NCBI GenBank assembly: GCA_964473465.1
Contig: CAYYPE010000026.1
Coordinates: forward strand, 1-14,210
DNA: 14,210 bases
Origin: CALHRB01 sp964473465
GTDB taxonomy: Bacteria > Bacteroidota > Ignavibacteria > Kapaibacteriales > UBA2268
Reading direction: 5' to 3'
In this document: positions 7,158-14,195 of the stretch, in pieces
Numbering within the stretch: position 1 is the stretch's first letter
Layout of the letters: each line of letters starts with the position of its first letter
Position numbers and translations under genes: made by a program
The notes under the pieces: generated by a model
Databases searched by the model: none
Seen by the model: only the letters and a program-made list of their open reading frames with translations
What the model was told of the DNA's origin: nothing

Positions 7158-8099
7158 ATGCCAGAAACAGAATTGTTCAAGGAAATATCTTCGCTCCAAA
7201 CTGAAATGAGGAACACGATTAGCGAAAATATTGATAAATCATCAACCACTGAGATTTTAAAAATTATCAATAATGAAGACAAATTGGTTCCCGAAGCTGT
7301 ATCAAAAGTAATCCCGGAAATTGCCAGAGCAGTTGATACTGTGGTAGATGCATTTAAAAACGGTGGACGATTATTTTATTTTGGTGCTGGCACAAGCGGA
7401 AGACTCGGTATTTTGGATGCAGCTGAGTGTCCCCCTACCTTCGGAACGAACCCGGAAATGGTTCAGGGCTTGATTGCCGGAGGAAAAGAGGCAGTCTTTG
7501 TAGCTCAGGAAGGTGCCGAAGATAAACCAGAGAATGCTGATATATATTTTTCCGAAAGAAATATTAACTCTAAGGATGTCATTTGTGGTATTGCTGCTTC
7601 CGGCAGAACACCTTTTGTCAAAGCTGCTATTGATAAAGGAAAACAAATTGGATGCAAAACAATTTTTATTTGCACTGTTTCCGAGCAAAAGGCTATTCAA
7701 TTAGGAGTTATTCCTGATATTCTTATTAGCTGTGAGGTTGGACCGGAGGTCATTACTGGTTCAACAAGAATGAAATCAGGCACAGCCCAAAAATTAATTC
7801 TCAATATGATTTCCACTGCAGCAATGGTCAAATTAGGAAAAACTTATGGCAATATTATGGTTGATTTAAAAATCACTAATAATAAGCTGAGAGAGCGAGC
7901 TAAAAGGATACTAATGGAAATTACTGGTATTACTCACGATGAAGCAGTTGAGTATCTGAATAAAAGTCAGAACAATGTTAAAGTGGCTCTGGTAATGATA
8001 TTAGGAAAAACAGAGTATGAAAATGCCCTGAAAATCTTGAATGAGTCAGATGGCTTCGTTAGAAAAGCTATTGAAAAAATTAATACTCTCAAGCCATAA
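7158..8099 (+). CDS. murQ: N-acetylmuramic acid 6-phosphate etherase MurQ
   Basis: A 313-residue cytoplasmic enzyme. It splits the lactyl ether of N-acetylmuramic acid 6-phosphate, giving N-acetylglucosamine 6-phosphate and D-lactate, so that cell-wall sugar can be reused. The sugar-isomerase (SIS) domain shows LFYFGAGTSGRLGILDAAECPPTFG (72-96). Glu90 corresponds to the catalytic glutamate of the DA(S/A)ECPPTFG motif, and a second acidic motif, EGAED, lies at 118-122. The segment ITGSTRMKSGTAQKLILNM (199-217) is the other family hallmark, and the C-terminal helical region is complete. The length is normal for the family. The start has no clear Shine-Dalgarno site, only an A-rich leader, as is common in this phylum. 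No sugar kinase or transporter gene is beside it, so recycling partners must lie elsewhere. Confidence 0.97.
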   Translation: MPETELFKEISSLQTEMRNTISENIDKSSTTEILKIINNEDKLVPEAVSKVIPEIARAVDTVVDAFKNGGRLFYFGAGTSGRLGILDAAECPPTFGTNPEMVQGLIAGGKEAVFVAQEGAEDKPENADIYFSERNINSKDVICGIAASGRTPFVKAAIDKGKQIGCKTIFICTVSEQKAIQLGVIPDILISCEVGPEVITGSTRMKSGTAQKLILNMISTAAMVKLGKTYGNIMVDLKITNNKLRERAKRILMEITGITHDEAVEYLNKSQNNVKVALVMILGKTEYENALKILNESDGFVRKAIEKINTLKP

Positions 8100-8179
8100 T
8101 TTTAATTTAGATTGTTAAAATTGTCAAAATTTACTAATTTGCTAAATAATTTAAATTTAAATATAATATGAGGATAAAT

Positions 8180-8824
8180 ATGAGACTGATTAAGCTGATT
8201 AAAATAAAAATCATTATGCTTATCTTTCTATCAACTTTTACTTTTGCTCAGGAAAAGAGCTTTATTCAATCTGCTTATGAAGCAATTCAAAAAAAGGACT
8301 ATAAGACAGCCTTAGAATTCTATTCCAAAGCTATAGAAAAGCAGGCGAATTATGCTCCCTCTCATTATGGAAAAGGTTTGGCTAATTCTTATCTGGAAAA
8401 CTATGCCGAATCTATTCAAGATTTTACTGAAGCTTTGAATCTAGACAGAAACTATCACGAAGCATATTATGCAAGGGGCCTGAGTAATGCAAAAATTGGC
8501 AATAATCAGGCTGCTGTGAATGACTTTTCCAAAGCAATAGAGCTGAATAATAACAATGCTTCTTATTTCTATGCCCGAGCTAATATGTATAGCTTTTTGG
8601 GGCAATATAGCAATGCATTGGCAGATTATAATAAAACAATTCAGCTCGATCCTAATTTCGGACTTGCTTACTACGGCAGAGCAGTAGTTTATAAGCTTGA
8701 AAAAAACAAAGAGCTTGCACTGGCAGATTTTAATAAATATCTACAGATGAATGGCGATAGCGATGGTTTAAAATCTGAAGTTGAAAGATTAATTAAAGAA
8801 ATTAATGAACCCGATGAAGATTGA
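8180..8824 (+). CDS. Exported tetratricopeptide-repeat (TPR) protein
   Basis: A 214-residue protein with a signal peptide (MRLIKLIKIKIIMLIFLSTFTFA, then QEKSF). The rest is about five TPR units of 34 residues, with the usual spacing of small and aromatic positions: 'AYEAIQKKDYKTALEFYSKAIE', 'HYGKGLANSYLENYAESIQDFTEAL', 'YYARGLSNAKIGNNQAAVNDFSKAIEL', 'YARANMYSFLGQYSNALADYNKTIQL' and 'YGRAVVYKLEKNKELALADFNKYLQM'. It should act as a periplasmic protein-protein scaffold. The ATG at 8180 is preferred because GAGGA stands five bases before it; an ATG at 8168 would add four residues with no ribosome site. It follows murQ by 80 bases. Its stop (8822-8824) sits one base before the next gene's ATG, so the two are translationally coupled and probably work together at the outer membrane. 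Confidence 0.9.
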   Translation: MRLIKLIKIKIIMLIFLSTFTFAQEKSFIQSAYEAIQKKDYKTALEFYSKAIEKQANYAPSHYGKGLANSYLENYAESIQDFTEALNLDRNYHEAYYARGLSNAKIGNNQAAVNDFSKAIELNNNNASYFYARANMYSFLGQYSNALADYNKTIQLDPNFGLAYYGRAVVYKLEKNKELALADFNKYLQMNGDSDGLKSEVERLIKEINEPDED

Positions 8825-8825
8825 T

Positions 8826-10478
8826 ATGAAACGATTTTTAGCTCTCCTGCTGTTAGTATTTTCTGCTTATTTTAGCTCTTTCAGTCAAGATCTTAATTTT
8901 GGAAGGATAAATGGAAATTTCCAACTTGAAGCCCAAACTTATGCAAAAGATAGTCTTATCGGTGCTCAAGAGGTATCTGAAAGACTACTTTCACGTGGTT
9001 TTCTTTATCTTAATTATTCATTAGGAAATTTTTCAGCTAATATCAGATATGAATATTATCTCAATCCTATCTTAGGAATTGACCCAAGATACGAAGGAAC
9101 TGGCTTCGGTCATAGGTCTTTGAATTATAACACTGATTTTATTGACGTCTCTGTTGGAAATTTTTATGAACAGTTTGGTAGTGGCATCATAATGAGATCA
9201 TACGAGGAAAGGGCTTTGGGGTTTGATAATGCAATTGATGGTGCAAGATTCAAAATCCGCCCTGTTGATGGTATCGAATTTACCGGGTTGATTGGAAAGC
9301 AAAGATTTTTCTGGGGGCTGTCCGATGGTATTCTAAGGGCAGCAGATTTAAATCTGCAAATGGACAGGTTGTTTGGAAATTTTCTTGGTGAAGGACTTTC
9401 TTTTTCTCTGGGAGCTTCCGTTGTTAGCCGATTTCAAAGGGATCAGGAGTCTTTCTATTTTTTACCCGAAAATGTTCTTGCTTATGCTACCAGAGCAAAC
9501 CTAAGTGCTGAAAATTTCAATGTCGAAAGTGAATTTGCCTACAAGATAAACGATCCCAATGCAACAAACAAATTTACTTATAATCCCGGAACTGCATTGA
9601 TTCTATCAACAAGCTATTTCAGCGAGGGAATCGGTATTAATCTTGATTTTCATAGGATTGACAATATGGATTTCAGAACTGACCGGGAAGCTAAAGGAAA
9701 CAATCTCAATGTAAATTATCTTCCATCCTATTCAAAACAACATATACAGAGATTGGCTACTCTTTACCCTTTTGCAACAAAGCCAAACGGCGAAATTGGA
9801 TTTCAGGCTGATTTTACTTTTACAATCCCAGAAAACACTTTTCTTGGAGGTGAATATGGAACCACTTTTAGTCTGAATTATTCAAGAATTAATTCACTCG
9901 ATACAACTCATATAGATGAATTTACCTATAAATCACCTTTTTTTGCTATTGGAAAGCGATTATTCTTTCAGGATATTAACATCGAAATGATAAAGAGATG
10001 GTCAAAATCTCTTGAATCAAATATTGCACTTATCTACATCAATTATGACAAAGATGTTATGGAAAACGAAGGTGCACCAAAGTATGGCACTGTTGATGCT
10101 TTTATGACTTTTCTGGATTTTATTTATAAATTCTCGGCTAAACAATCACTAAGAATCGAACTTCAACACTTGTTCGCCAAACAGGATTCTGCTATTAAAG
10201 ACCCTGATAACGTTAATGGTAACTGGGCTTTCTTTCTTGCTGAATACACTATTGCACCAAATTGGTTTTTTAGCTTTATTGACGAAATTAATTATGGTAA
10301 TCATTATGATTATCTGAGGTTGCATTATTTAACTGCTTCCATTGCATATATTACTGGAGCAACAAGGCTCAGTCTTAGCTATGGCAGGCAGCGAGGCGGG
10401 ATTATATGTGTCGGTGGGGTTTGCAGACCAGTTCCCGCAGCCAATGGTTTTTCATTGTCTGTAACATCATCGTTCTGA
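8826..10478 (+). CDS. DUF6029-type outer-membrane beta-barrel protein
   Basis: A 550-residue predicted outer-membrane protein. The signal peptide is MKRFLALLLLVFSAYFSSFS, followed by QDLNFGRINGNFQLEAQTYAKD. The body has alternating polar/nonpolar strands throughout (for example 'FLYLNYSLGNFSANIRYEYYLNP') and ends in TSSF with a terminal aromatic, as barrel proteins do. It resembles the DUF6029 family by its opening, by the NFYEQFGSGIIMRSYEERALGFDNAIDG region and by its end; the function of that family is not known. The only two cysteines lie in the motif CVGGVCRPVP near the C-terminus. The frame opens further back to 8805, but the signal peptide and the position one base after the TPR stop favour 8826. 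The next gene encodes a CGNC lipoprotein, hinting at thiol chemistry. Confidence 0.85.
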   Translation: MKRFLALLLLVFSAYFSSFSQDLNFGRINGNFQLEAQTYAKDSLIGAQEVSERLLSRGFLYLNYSLGNFSANIRYEYYLNPILGIDPRYEGTGFGHRSLNYNTDFIDVSVGNFYEQFGSGIIMRSYEERALGFDNAIDGARFKIRPVDGIEFTGLIGKQRFFWGLSDGILRAADLNLQMDRLFGNFLGEGLSFSLGASVVSRFQRDQESFYFLPENVLAYATRANLSAENFNVESEFAYKINDPNATNKFTYNPGTALILSTSYFSEGIGINLDFHRIDNMDFRTDREAKGNNLNVNYLPSYSKQHIQRLATLYPFATKPNGEIGFQADFTFTIPENTFLGGEYGTTFSLNYSRINSLDTTHIDEFTYKSPFFAIGKRLFFQDINIEMIKRWSKSLESNIALIYINYDKDVMENEGAPKYGTVDAFMTFLDFIYKFSAKQSLRIELQHLFAKQDSAIKDPDNVNGNWAFFLAEYTIAPNWFFSFIDEINYGNHYDYLRLHYLTASIAYITGATRLSLSYGRQRGGIICVGGVCRPVPAANGFSLSVTSSF

Positions 10479-10506
10479 TTGTGTTAATATTTATTATTTT
10501 TAATAA

Positions 10507-11367
10507 ATGGAAAAAAAAATGAAAAATATATATTATTTATTTCTGATTACAATCATTTTATCTCTTGTATCATGTGATATCATTGAACCTCCGTATAGGG
10601 AAAGTATTAAACAGGATGATGATACATCTACTTTTGTCAGAAAAATTTTAATTGAAGAATATACCGGATTCCGTTGCGGTAACTGTCCCGAAGCAGCAGA
10701 GCATGCCCATGAATTAGCCGGGTTATATAAAGGCAAAGTTTTTTTACTAAAAGTTCATGCAGGATATTATGCCATTCCTACAAATCAGTTTACCTATGAT
10801 TTCAGAACGCCCGAAGCAACAGAGCTTGATAAGTTTTTTGGATGCAGCAAAGCCGGAAACCCAAACGGATTAATTAGTCGGTATGGATATCCAACAAAAT
10901 CACATATTTTAAGAGACCAAAAATGGGAAGAAGCGATAAAAACATTATTAAAAGAAAAGCCTAAAATGATGATAAACATTAATAATAGTTATGAACCCTC
11001 TACCAGGGAAATTACTGTTAATGCTGAAATTAAATTTATCAAAGAAAGCAAACCAAATTATGCCTTAGCCTTGTATATTGTTGAAGATAGTATAGTTCAA
11101 TATCAACAGGACGACCGGAAGCGACCCCCAGATGTCTGGGATTTTGTTCATAATGATGTTCTAAGGGGGTCTATGAATGGCACTTGGGGGACAATTCTTA
11201 GTGATGGTCCAATTCCTGCCGGAACAACCATTCAAAGACAATTTAAATATGTCATTCCTCAGGAAAAAGACTGGAGACCCCAGCATCTCAAGATTATGGC
11301 TTTTGTCCACGATCATCAAAGTTCATACGAAATTTATCAAATTGAGGTAAAGAAAATCATCCAATAG
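10507..11367 (+). CDS. Omp28-like outer-membrane lipoprotein with CxxC motif
   Basis: A 286-residue lipoprotein. The lipobox LVSC places the lipidated cysteine at residue 23 (19 if the second ATG at 10519 is used), followed by DIIEPP. The mature part begins with a thioredoxin-like strand, IEEYTGFRCGNCPEA, with the pair C57-G-N-C60. This is characteristic of the Omp28-related family, which joins a thioredoxin-like fold to an immunoglobulin-like C-terminal half (here ~155-286, beta-rich). A redox or cysteine-handling role is inferred from CGNC; family function is not settled. It follows the barrel gene by 28 bases and precedes the DUF2007 gene by 6, so all are probably one operon. The HHxH-like end 'FVHDHQSS' is noted without interpretation. 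Confidence 0.87.
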   Translation: MEKKMKNIYYLFLITIILSLVSCDIIEPPYRESIKQDDDTSTFVRKILIEEYTGFRCGNCPEAAEHAHELAGLYKGKVFLLKVHAGYYAIPTNQFTYDFRTPEATELDKFFGCSKAGNPNGLISRYGYPTKSHILRDQKWEEAIKTLLKEKPKMMININNSYEPSTREITVNAEIKFIKESKPNYALALYIVEDSIVQYQQDDRKRPPDVWDFVHNDVLRGSMNGTWGTILSDGPIPAGTTIQRQFKYVIPQEKDWRPQHLKIMAFVHDHQSSYEIYQIEVKKIIQ

Positions 11368-11373
11368 AATATT

Positions 11374-11661
11374 ATGCTACTTTTTTTCGAAGACTATAAT
11401 TTAGCTGAATCTGAACGCATTCCTTGGGTATTGGTTTATACAACTAATACCTTGATTGATGCTGAAATGTTCAGAGCTAATCTCGAAGGTGCCGATATTC
11501 CTGTTCAGGTATTATGTCAGGTGGATTCAACCCGAATGTTCTCAGTTGGTGAACTCGCGATAGTAAAAATTTTCGTTCAAAGCCCTTATTTTGAACAGGC
11601 AAAGGAAATTATCAATCATATTGAGTCAAACGATTATAATAGTGAGCCTTTAGATGAATAA
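11374..11661 (+). CDS. DUF2007-type small protein
   Basis: A 95-residue soluble protein without a signal peptide. The core, WVLVYTTNTLIDAEMFRANLEGADIPVQVL, followed by 'GELAIVKIFVQSPYFEQAKEIINHIE', is the two-strand, helix, strand layout of DUF2007, an ACT/ferredoxin-like fold sometimes labelled a putative signal-transducing protein. Members usually read (Y/F)-x4-A-x3-L-x2-G-I-P; here it is DAEMFRANLEGADIP. The ATG lies six bases after the Omp28-like gene's stop, so it is the last gene of the operon. Its biochemical role is unknown. Confidence 0.85.
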   Translation: MLLFFEDYNLAESERIPWVLVYTTNTLIDAEMFRANLEGADIPVQVLCQVDSTRMFSVGELAIVKIFVQSPYFEQAKEIINHIESNDYNSEPLDE

Positions 11662-11672
11662 GTCAATTTAGA

Positions 11673-11696
11673 TGGAGTCCATATTGATGGGTTCCA
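11673..11696 (+). terminator. Likely terminator of the murQ-to-DUF2007 operon
   Basis: TGGAGTCC (11673-11680) pairs with GGGTTCCA (11689-11696) through six standard and two G-T pairs around an 8-base loop, 11 bases after the DUF2007 stop. The nearest run of T (11712-11717) is 15 bases further on, so it is not a textbook intrinsic terminator. Confidence 0.4.
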
Positions 11697-11711
11697 AATT
11701 ATATGCTACCA

Positions 11712-11783
11712 TTTTTTATTATCCCCCACTACTTGAGCAGTATTTCATTCCCGTGCAGATGGGAATCCATTTAAAATACTCTT
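11712..11783. repeat. Hairpin-rich interspersed repeat, copy A
   Basis: It starts with a T-rich run and the 16-mer ATCCCCCACTACTTGA (11721-11736), which is repeated exactly at 14171-14186 in the same orientation. It continues with a nested hairpin: outer arms AGTATTT (11739-11745) and AAATACT (11777-11783), inner arms ATTCCC (11747-11752) and GGGAAT (11761-11766). A related TTCCC-hairpin also accompanies the second copy. The convergent gap 11662-11830 holds no gene. Confidence 0.65.
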
Positions 11784-11830
11784 GATTAATAAAACTTTTT
11801 TTAGCTATTTGATTAAATGTTGAATTAATT

Positions 11831-13105
11831 CTATCTTCCGACTAAAACTGGTATAAACCTGCTTGTTCCATTATAATTAATAAAAATAAAATATACACCA
11901 CTTGGAACTTTAGAGCAATCCCATATTAATTCTGCATTATTTTGCTGAATGTTTTCAATCAATAAATTATTTTCTTGTTTCATTTTGGAACCAATATTAT
12001 TATATACTTCTTTATAGGCATTAACAACATCATAGTCACTATCCCAGTATATTTTAATTTTTGTAAATTCACTAGCTGGAATCGGTACTGGTTTTGCAGC
12101 ATGAAAATGACCTTCATTTTTAACTTCTATTTGCTCAGCGACAGAAGTTGCAGATAATAAATCTGGTATTTTAGCTCTAAAAACCTTCCCTACTGCTTTC
12201 TCCCATGAGTCATCCATTAATATAAAGATAAAATCTTTGATATTTGTTATACCTATTCCTTTATTTAGAAATGTATTTAAACCATTTCTGATTGTCATCC
12301 AGCTATCACCCGAATTTGTTGAAAAATAGAATCCGCCTACTATCATGATTGTAGTTGTAGCAGCAATAAATAAATTATTTTCAATAGAAATCATCGAATT
12401 GACAGATAATCCTTTTGGCAAGCCTGTGTTCGTTTCATGCCAAGTATTACCTCCATCGGAACTACAAAAAACTCCTCCACCATTTGTTCCTACAAAAATA
12501 CTATTTCCAATTGTTGTAATAGTATAAATTTCTTTCTTTTTCAGACCTTCACTTTTTTCTATCCAATTATCACCTTTATTTGTTGATACATAAAAACCAT
12601 TTCCAGAACCTGCAAAAATAGTATCACCTTTTATATATATCGTTTCAACTATCTTATAATTAAGACCAACATTAATTTTTAACCAGGTGGTTCCCAAATC
12701 AGTTGAACGAAAAACCCCACAATTATAAGTACCTAAAAATATATTGTTACCGGACAAAGCTATTTTAAAAATTAATACTGTGTCAAGTAATTCGTTGCTC
12801 TTTTTAATAAAAGTATCCAATTCCATGTTATATTCATATATTCCATTCCGCCAATATGCAACAATAACTCTTTTCCCATCTGTTCCAATAGCTGTTACGG
12901 AATCATTTGAAACAGGATTCCTCCTTTGTATCCAATTATCACCATAATCTGTTGTGAAAAATATTCCGTGATCTGTCCCAGCAATTAATAAATTATCTTC
13001 TGAAAAAAAAGCATAACTAGCATTTGGCTATATTGTGGAAAGACTCCATTGAGATATTGCATTGTGACAGCAATAAAACAAAAAAATAATAATAAATTTT
13101 TTCAT
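11831..13105 (-). pseudogene. BNR/Asp-box beta-propeller T9SS cargo gene with in-frame TAG after the signal peptide
   Basis: Read from the ATG at 13105 (AAAGGAAAA just before it), the frame gives a signal peptide, MKKFIIIIFLFYCCHNAIS, then QWSLSTI, a TAG stop at 13028-13030 (codon 26), then PNASYAFFSEDNLLIAGTDHG and onward without a break to 11831. The longest ATG-started frame is only 11831-12826, but the codons upstream of it clearly belong to the protein, because they hold another Asp box. The five boxes are TTDYGDNW, STDLGTTW, STNKGDNW, SSDGGNTW and STNSGDSW, one per propeller blade, as in YCF48/sortilin-like proteins. Residues ~325-424 are a T9SS type A sorting domain (PVPIPASEF, CSKVPSGVYFIFINYNG, final VGR). 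Without readthrough the intact part lacks a signal peptide and could not be exported. It is either a recent pseudogene, a sequencing error or a recoded stop. Confidence 0.8.
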
Positions 13106-13138
13106 TTTTCCTTTTGTATAAAATTACAATATTTTATT

Positions 13139-13166
13139 AAAAATGGGGCAGGTTTATCCTACCCCA
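13139..13166 (-). terminator. Intrinsic terminator of the cysteine-rich gene
   Basis: The arms at 13144-13152 (TGGGGCAGG) and 13158-13166 (CCTACCCCA) pair with one mismatch around TTTAT. On the - strand the stem is followed directly by five T (13139-13143). It lies 6 bases after the stop of the cysteine-rich gene and 34 bases before the start of the propeller gene, so the two are separate transcription units. Confidence 0.8.
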
Positions 13167-13172
13167 TGAATG

Positions 13173-13737
13173 TCATCTACACGGTGTTGACAAATGAAAA
13201 CATGTCAACGGCGGATCCGGAGGCCATGTTCGTGCTAAACATCCGGGATAAGGATTTCCTTCTATTGCTGTGTAAACAGGCTCTCCCCAATCTACTGTGA
13301 CATCAGCTCTGGTACATACTAAAAAATCTTGCCTGCACCATGATTCATCACAATAATGAAAATCAGATTGATCATCCGGGTCTTGGACAAAACATAGTGG
13401 TCTTCTGATTATTATTCTTACTTTTTCAGGACAAGGTGTTCAGGCACCTACACAATATAATGAATAATTAGATAAAATATATCCATCCAGATAATTAATA
13501 TAGCTTCTTAAATTTCCCCCATCACATCCGTTTATCGTTGTATATCTGACCTCCATTTGATTTCCTAATGGTGAACATTTATTACATACTTCAGCTTTCA
13601 GTGTGGGACAATTTGGATAGTTAACATTTTCGATAATTCTCGAAAACCAGCCATCAGGACAAGATGTTGTTTCTGAATAAATTGAAATAAATAACAAAGA
13701 GACTAAAATAAAAAAATGATCTTTCTCTTTTTTTCAT
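13173..13737 (-). pseudogene. Second cysteine-rich secreted protein gene, frameshifted and with in-frame TGA
   Basis: From the ATG at 13737 the frame stops after 27 codons. Removing one base from either the A7 run (13728-13734) or the T7 run (13710-13716) gives an ideal signal peptide, MKKRERSFFILVSLLFISIYS or MKKEKDHFFILVSLLFISIYS, joined to ETTSCPDGWFSR. The mature frame then runs to a TGA at 13440-13442 and continues in the same frame as TPCPEKVRIIIRRPLC to a final stop at 13173-13175. After repair the length is an exact number of codons. The mature part has 14 cysteines, the same number as the protein at 47-964, with matching C-x2-C and C-x4-C spacings and the same order of segments. It carries no T9SS sorting domain and ends at the last cysteine. 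The unbroken piece (13440-13697) has only a TTG start and no export signal. Function is unknown. Confidence 0.75.
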
Positions 13738-13784
13738 CTCCAATTATAAATTTAAACAAATTAATTTTAAAAAAGTTACATTTT

Positions 13785-13900
13785 TTATTAATTTGCCCAA
13801 TGAGTAACGGGCAAAAGGGAATTTTACCTGTTATAATAAACAGTTGAATTCGTTTTTCTTGCCGAACTTGTAACTGCAATTTACAAGTTCGGTTTTTTTT
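13785..13900 (+). ncRNA. Candidate small RNA ending at an orphan terminator
   Basis: Three hairpins follow each other on the + strand in a stretch with no + strand gene: TTTGCCC/GGGCAAA (13792-13798 with 13809-13815), CTGTT/AACAG (13828-13832 with 13839-13843) and the strong terminator at 13862-13900. A transcript ending here would start beside, or read antisense to, the 5' end of the cysteine-rich gene. No known RNA family is recognised, and the 5' end is a guess. Confidence 0.25.
13862..13900 (+). terminator. Textbook rho-independent terminator with no + strand gene before it
   Basis: CCGAACTTGTAA (13862-13873) pairs perfectly over 12 bp with TTACAAGTTCGG (13881-13892) around a 7-base loop and is followed at once by eight T (13893-13900). 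On the - strand the stem is not followed by T, so it acts on the + strand only. The nearest + strand gene ends at 11661. Confidence 0.9.
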
Positions 13901-13959
13901 CCCGCATAGGCTAAGAGCTCCTTTCAAATTTGTTAAAAATATTTCAAAAAACAGAAGAA

Positions 13960-14023
13960 GGTATTGGTATTGGTATTGGTAATCAAGTCAATTAAACAAT
14001 CACAATACAATAACAATACTTCT
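13960..14023 (+). repeat. GGTATT tandem repeat with an imperfect inverted partner
   Basis: Three perfect GGTATT units (13960-13977) plus a partial fourth are followed by a degenerate reverse complement, 14003-14023 (CAATACAATAACAATACTTCT). With flanking GAAG and CTTC these can fold into one long imperfect hairpin. The surrounding bases 13901-14085 hold no gene; an AT-only hairpin (14055-14072, ATTAATTT/AAATTAAT, followed by T7) is also present. Confidence 0.6.
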
Positions 14024-14085
14024 TACCTTCGAGATGAAGAGAAATAAATAAATCATTAATTTCCAAATTAATTTTTTTATATAGA

Positions 14086-14195
14086 TTCCCACTTTCGTGG
14101 AAATGACAAATGGAAGAACAAACAGGGGCGTTTGTTCTTCCATATGAGATTATTAGCAACTTTTTTTATAATCCCCCACTACTTGAAAGTAGTGG
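14086..14195. repeat. Hairpin-rich interspersed repeat, copy B
   Basis: It contains three hairpins in a row. The first is TTCCCAC/GTGGAAA (14086-14092 with 14097-14103, one mismatch). The second is a perfect 14-bp stem, ATGGAAGAACAAAC/GTTTGTTCTTCCAT (14110-14123 with 14130-14143). The third is CCACTACT/AGTAGTGG (14176-14183 with 14188-14195) around TGAA. The 16-mer ATCCCCCACTACTTGA (14171-14186), which overlaps the third hairpin, is identical to 11721-11736. There is no gene between 13738 and the end of the window. Confidence 0.7.

Noticed and set aside
7371..7704. Open frames on both strands inside murQ (and similar ones inside dnaK, Omp28-like and propeller genes)
   Set aside because: They lie wholly within clearly coding genes in other frames and show no protein features of their own.
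13049..13300. An 83-codon + strand open frame across the start of the propeller gene and the end of the cysteine-rich gene
   Set aside because: It overlaps two better-supported - strand reading frames and a terminator, has no ribosome site and no recognisable protein features.
13028..13442. Alternative genetic code (TAG or TGA read as sense)
   Set aside because: Intact genes in the window end normally, including the TPR and barrel genes at TGA and the Omp28-like gene at TAG, and a frameshift also occurs, which recoding would not explain.
13703..13927. A 74-codon - strand open frame upstream of the cysteine-rich gene
   Set aside because: It runs through the orphan terminator and low-complexity DNA, has a lysine/phenylalanine-rich composition from A/T runs, and overlaps the signal-peptide region in another frame.
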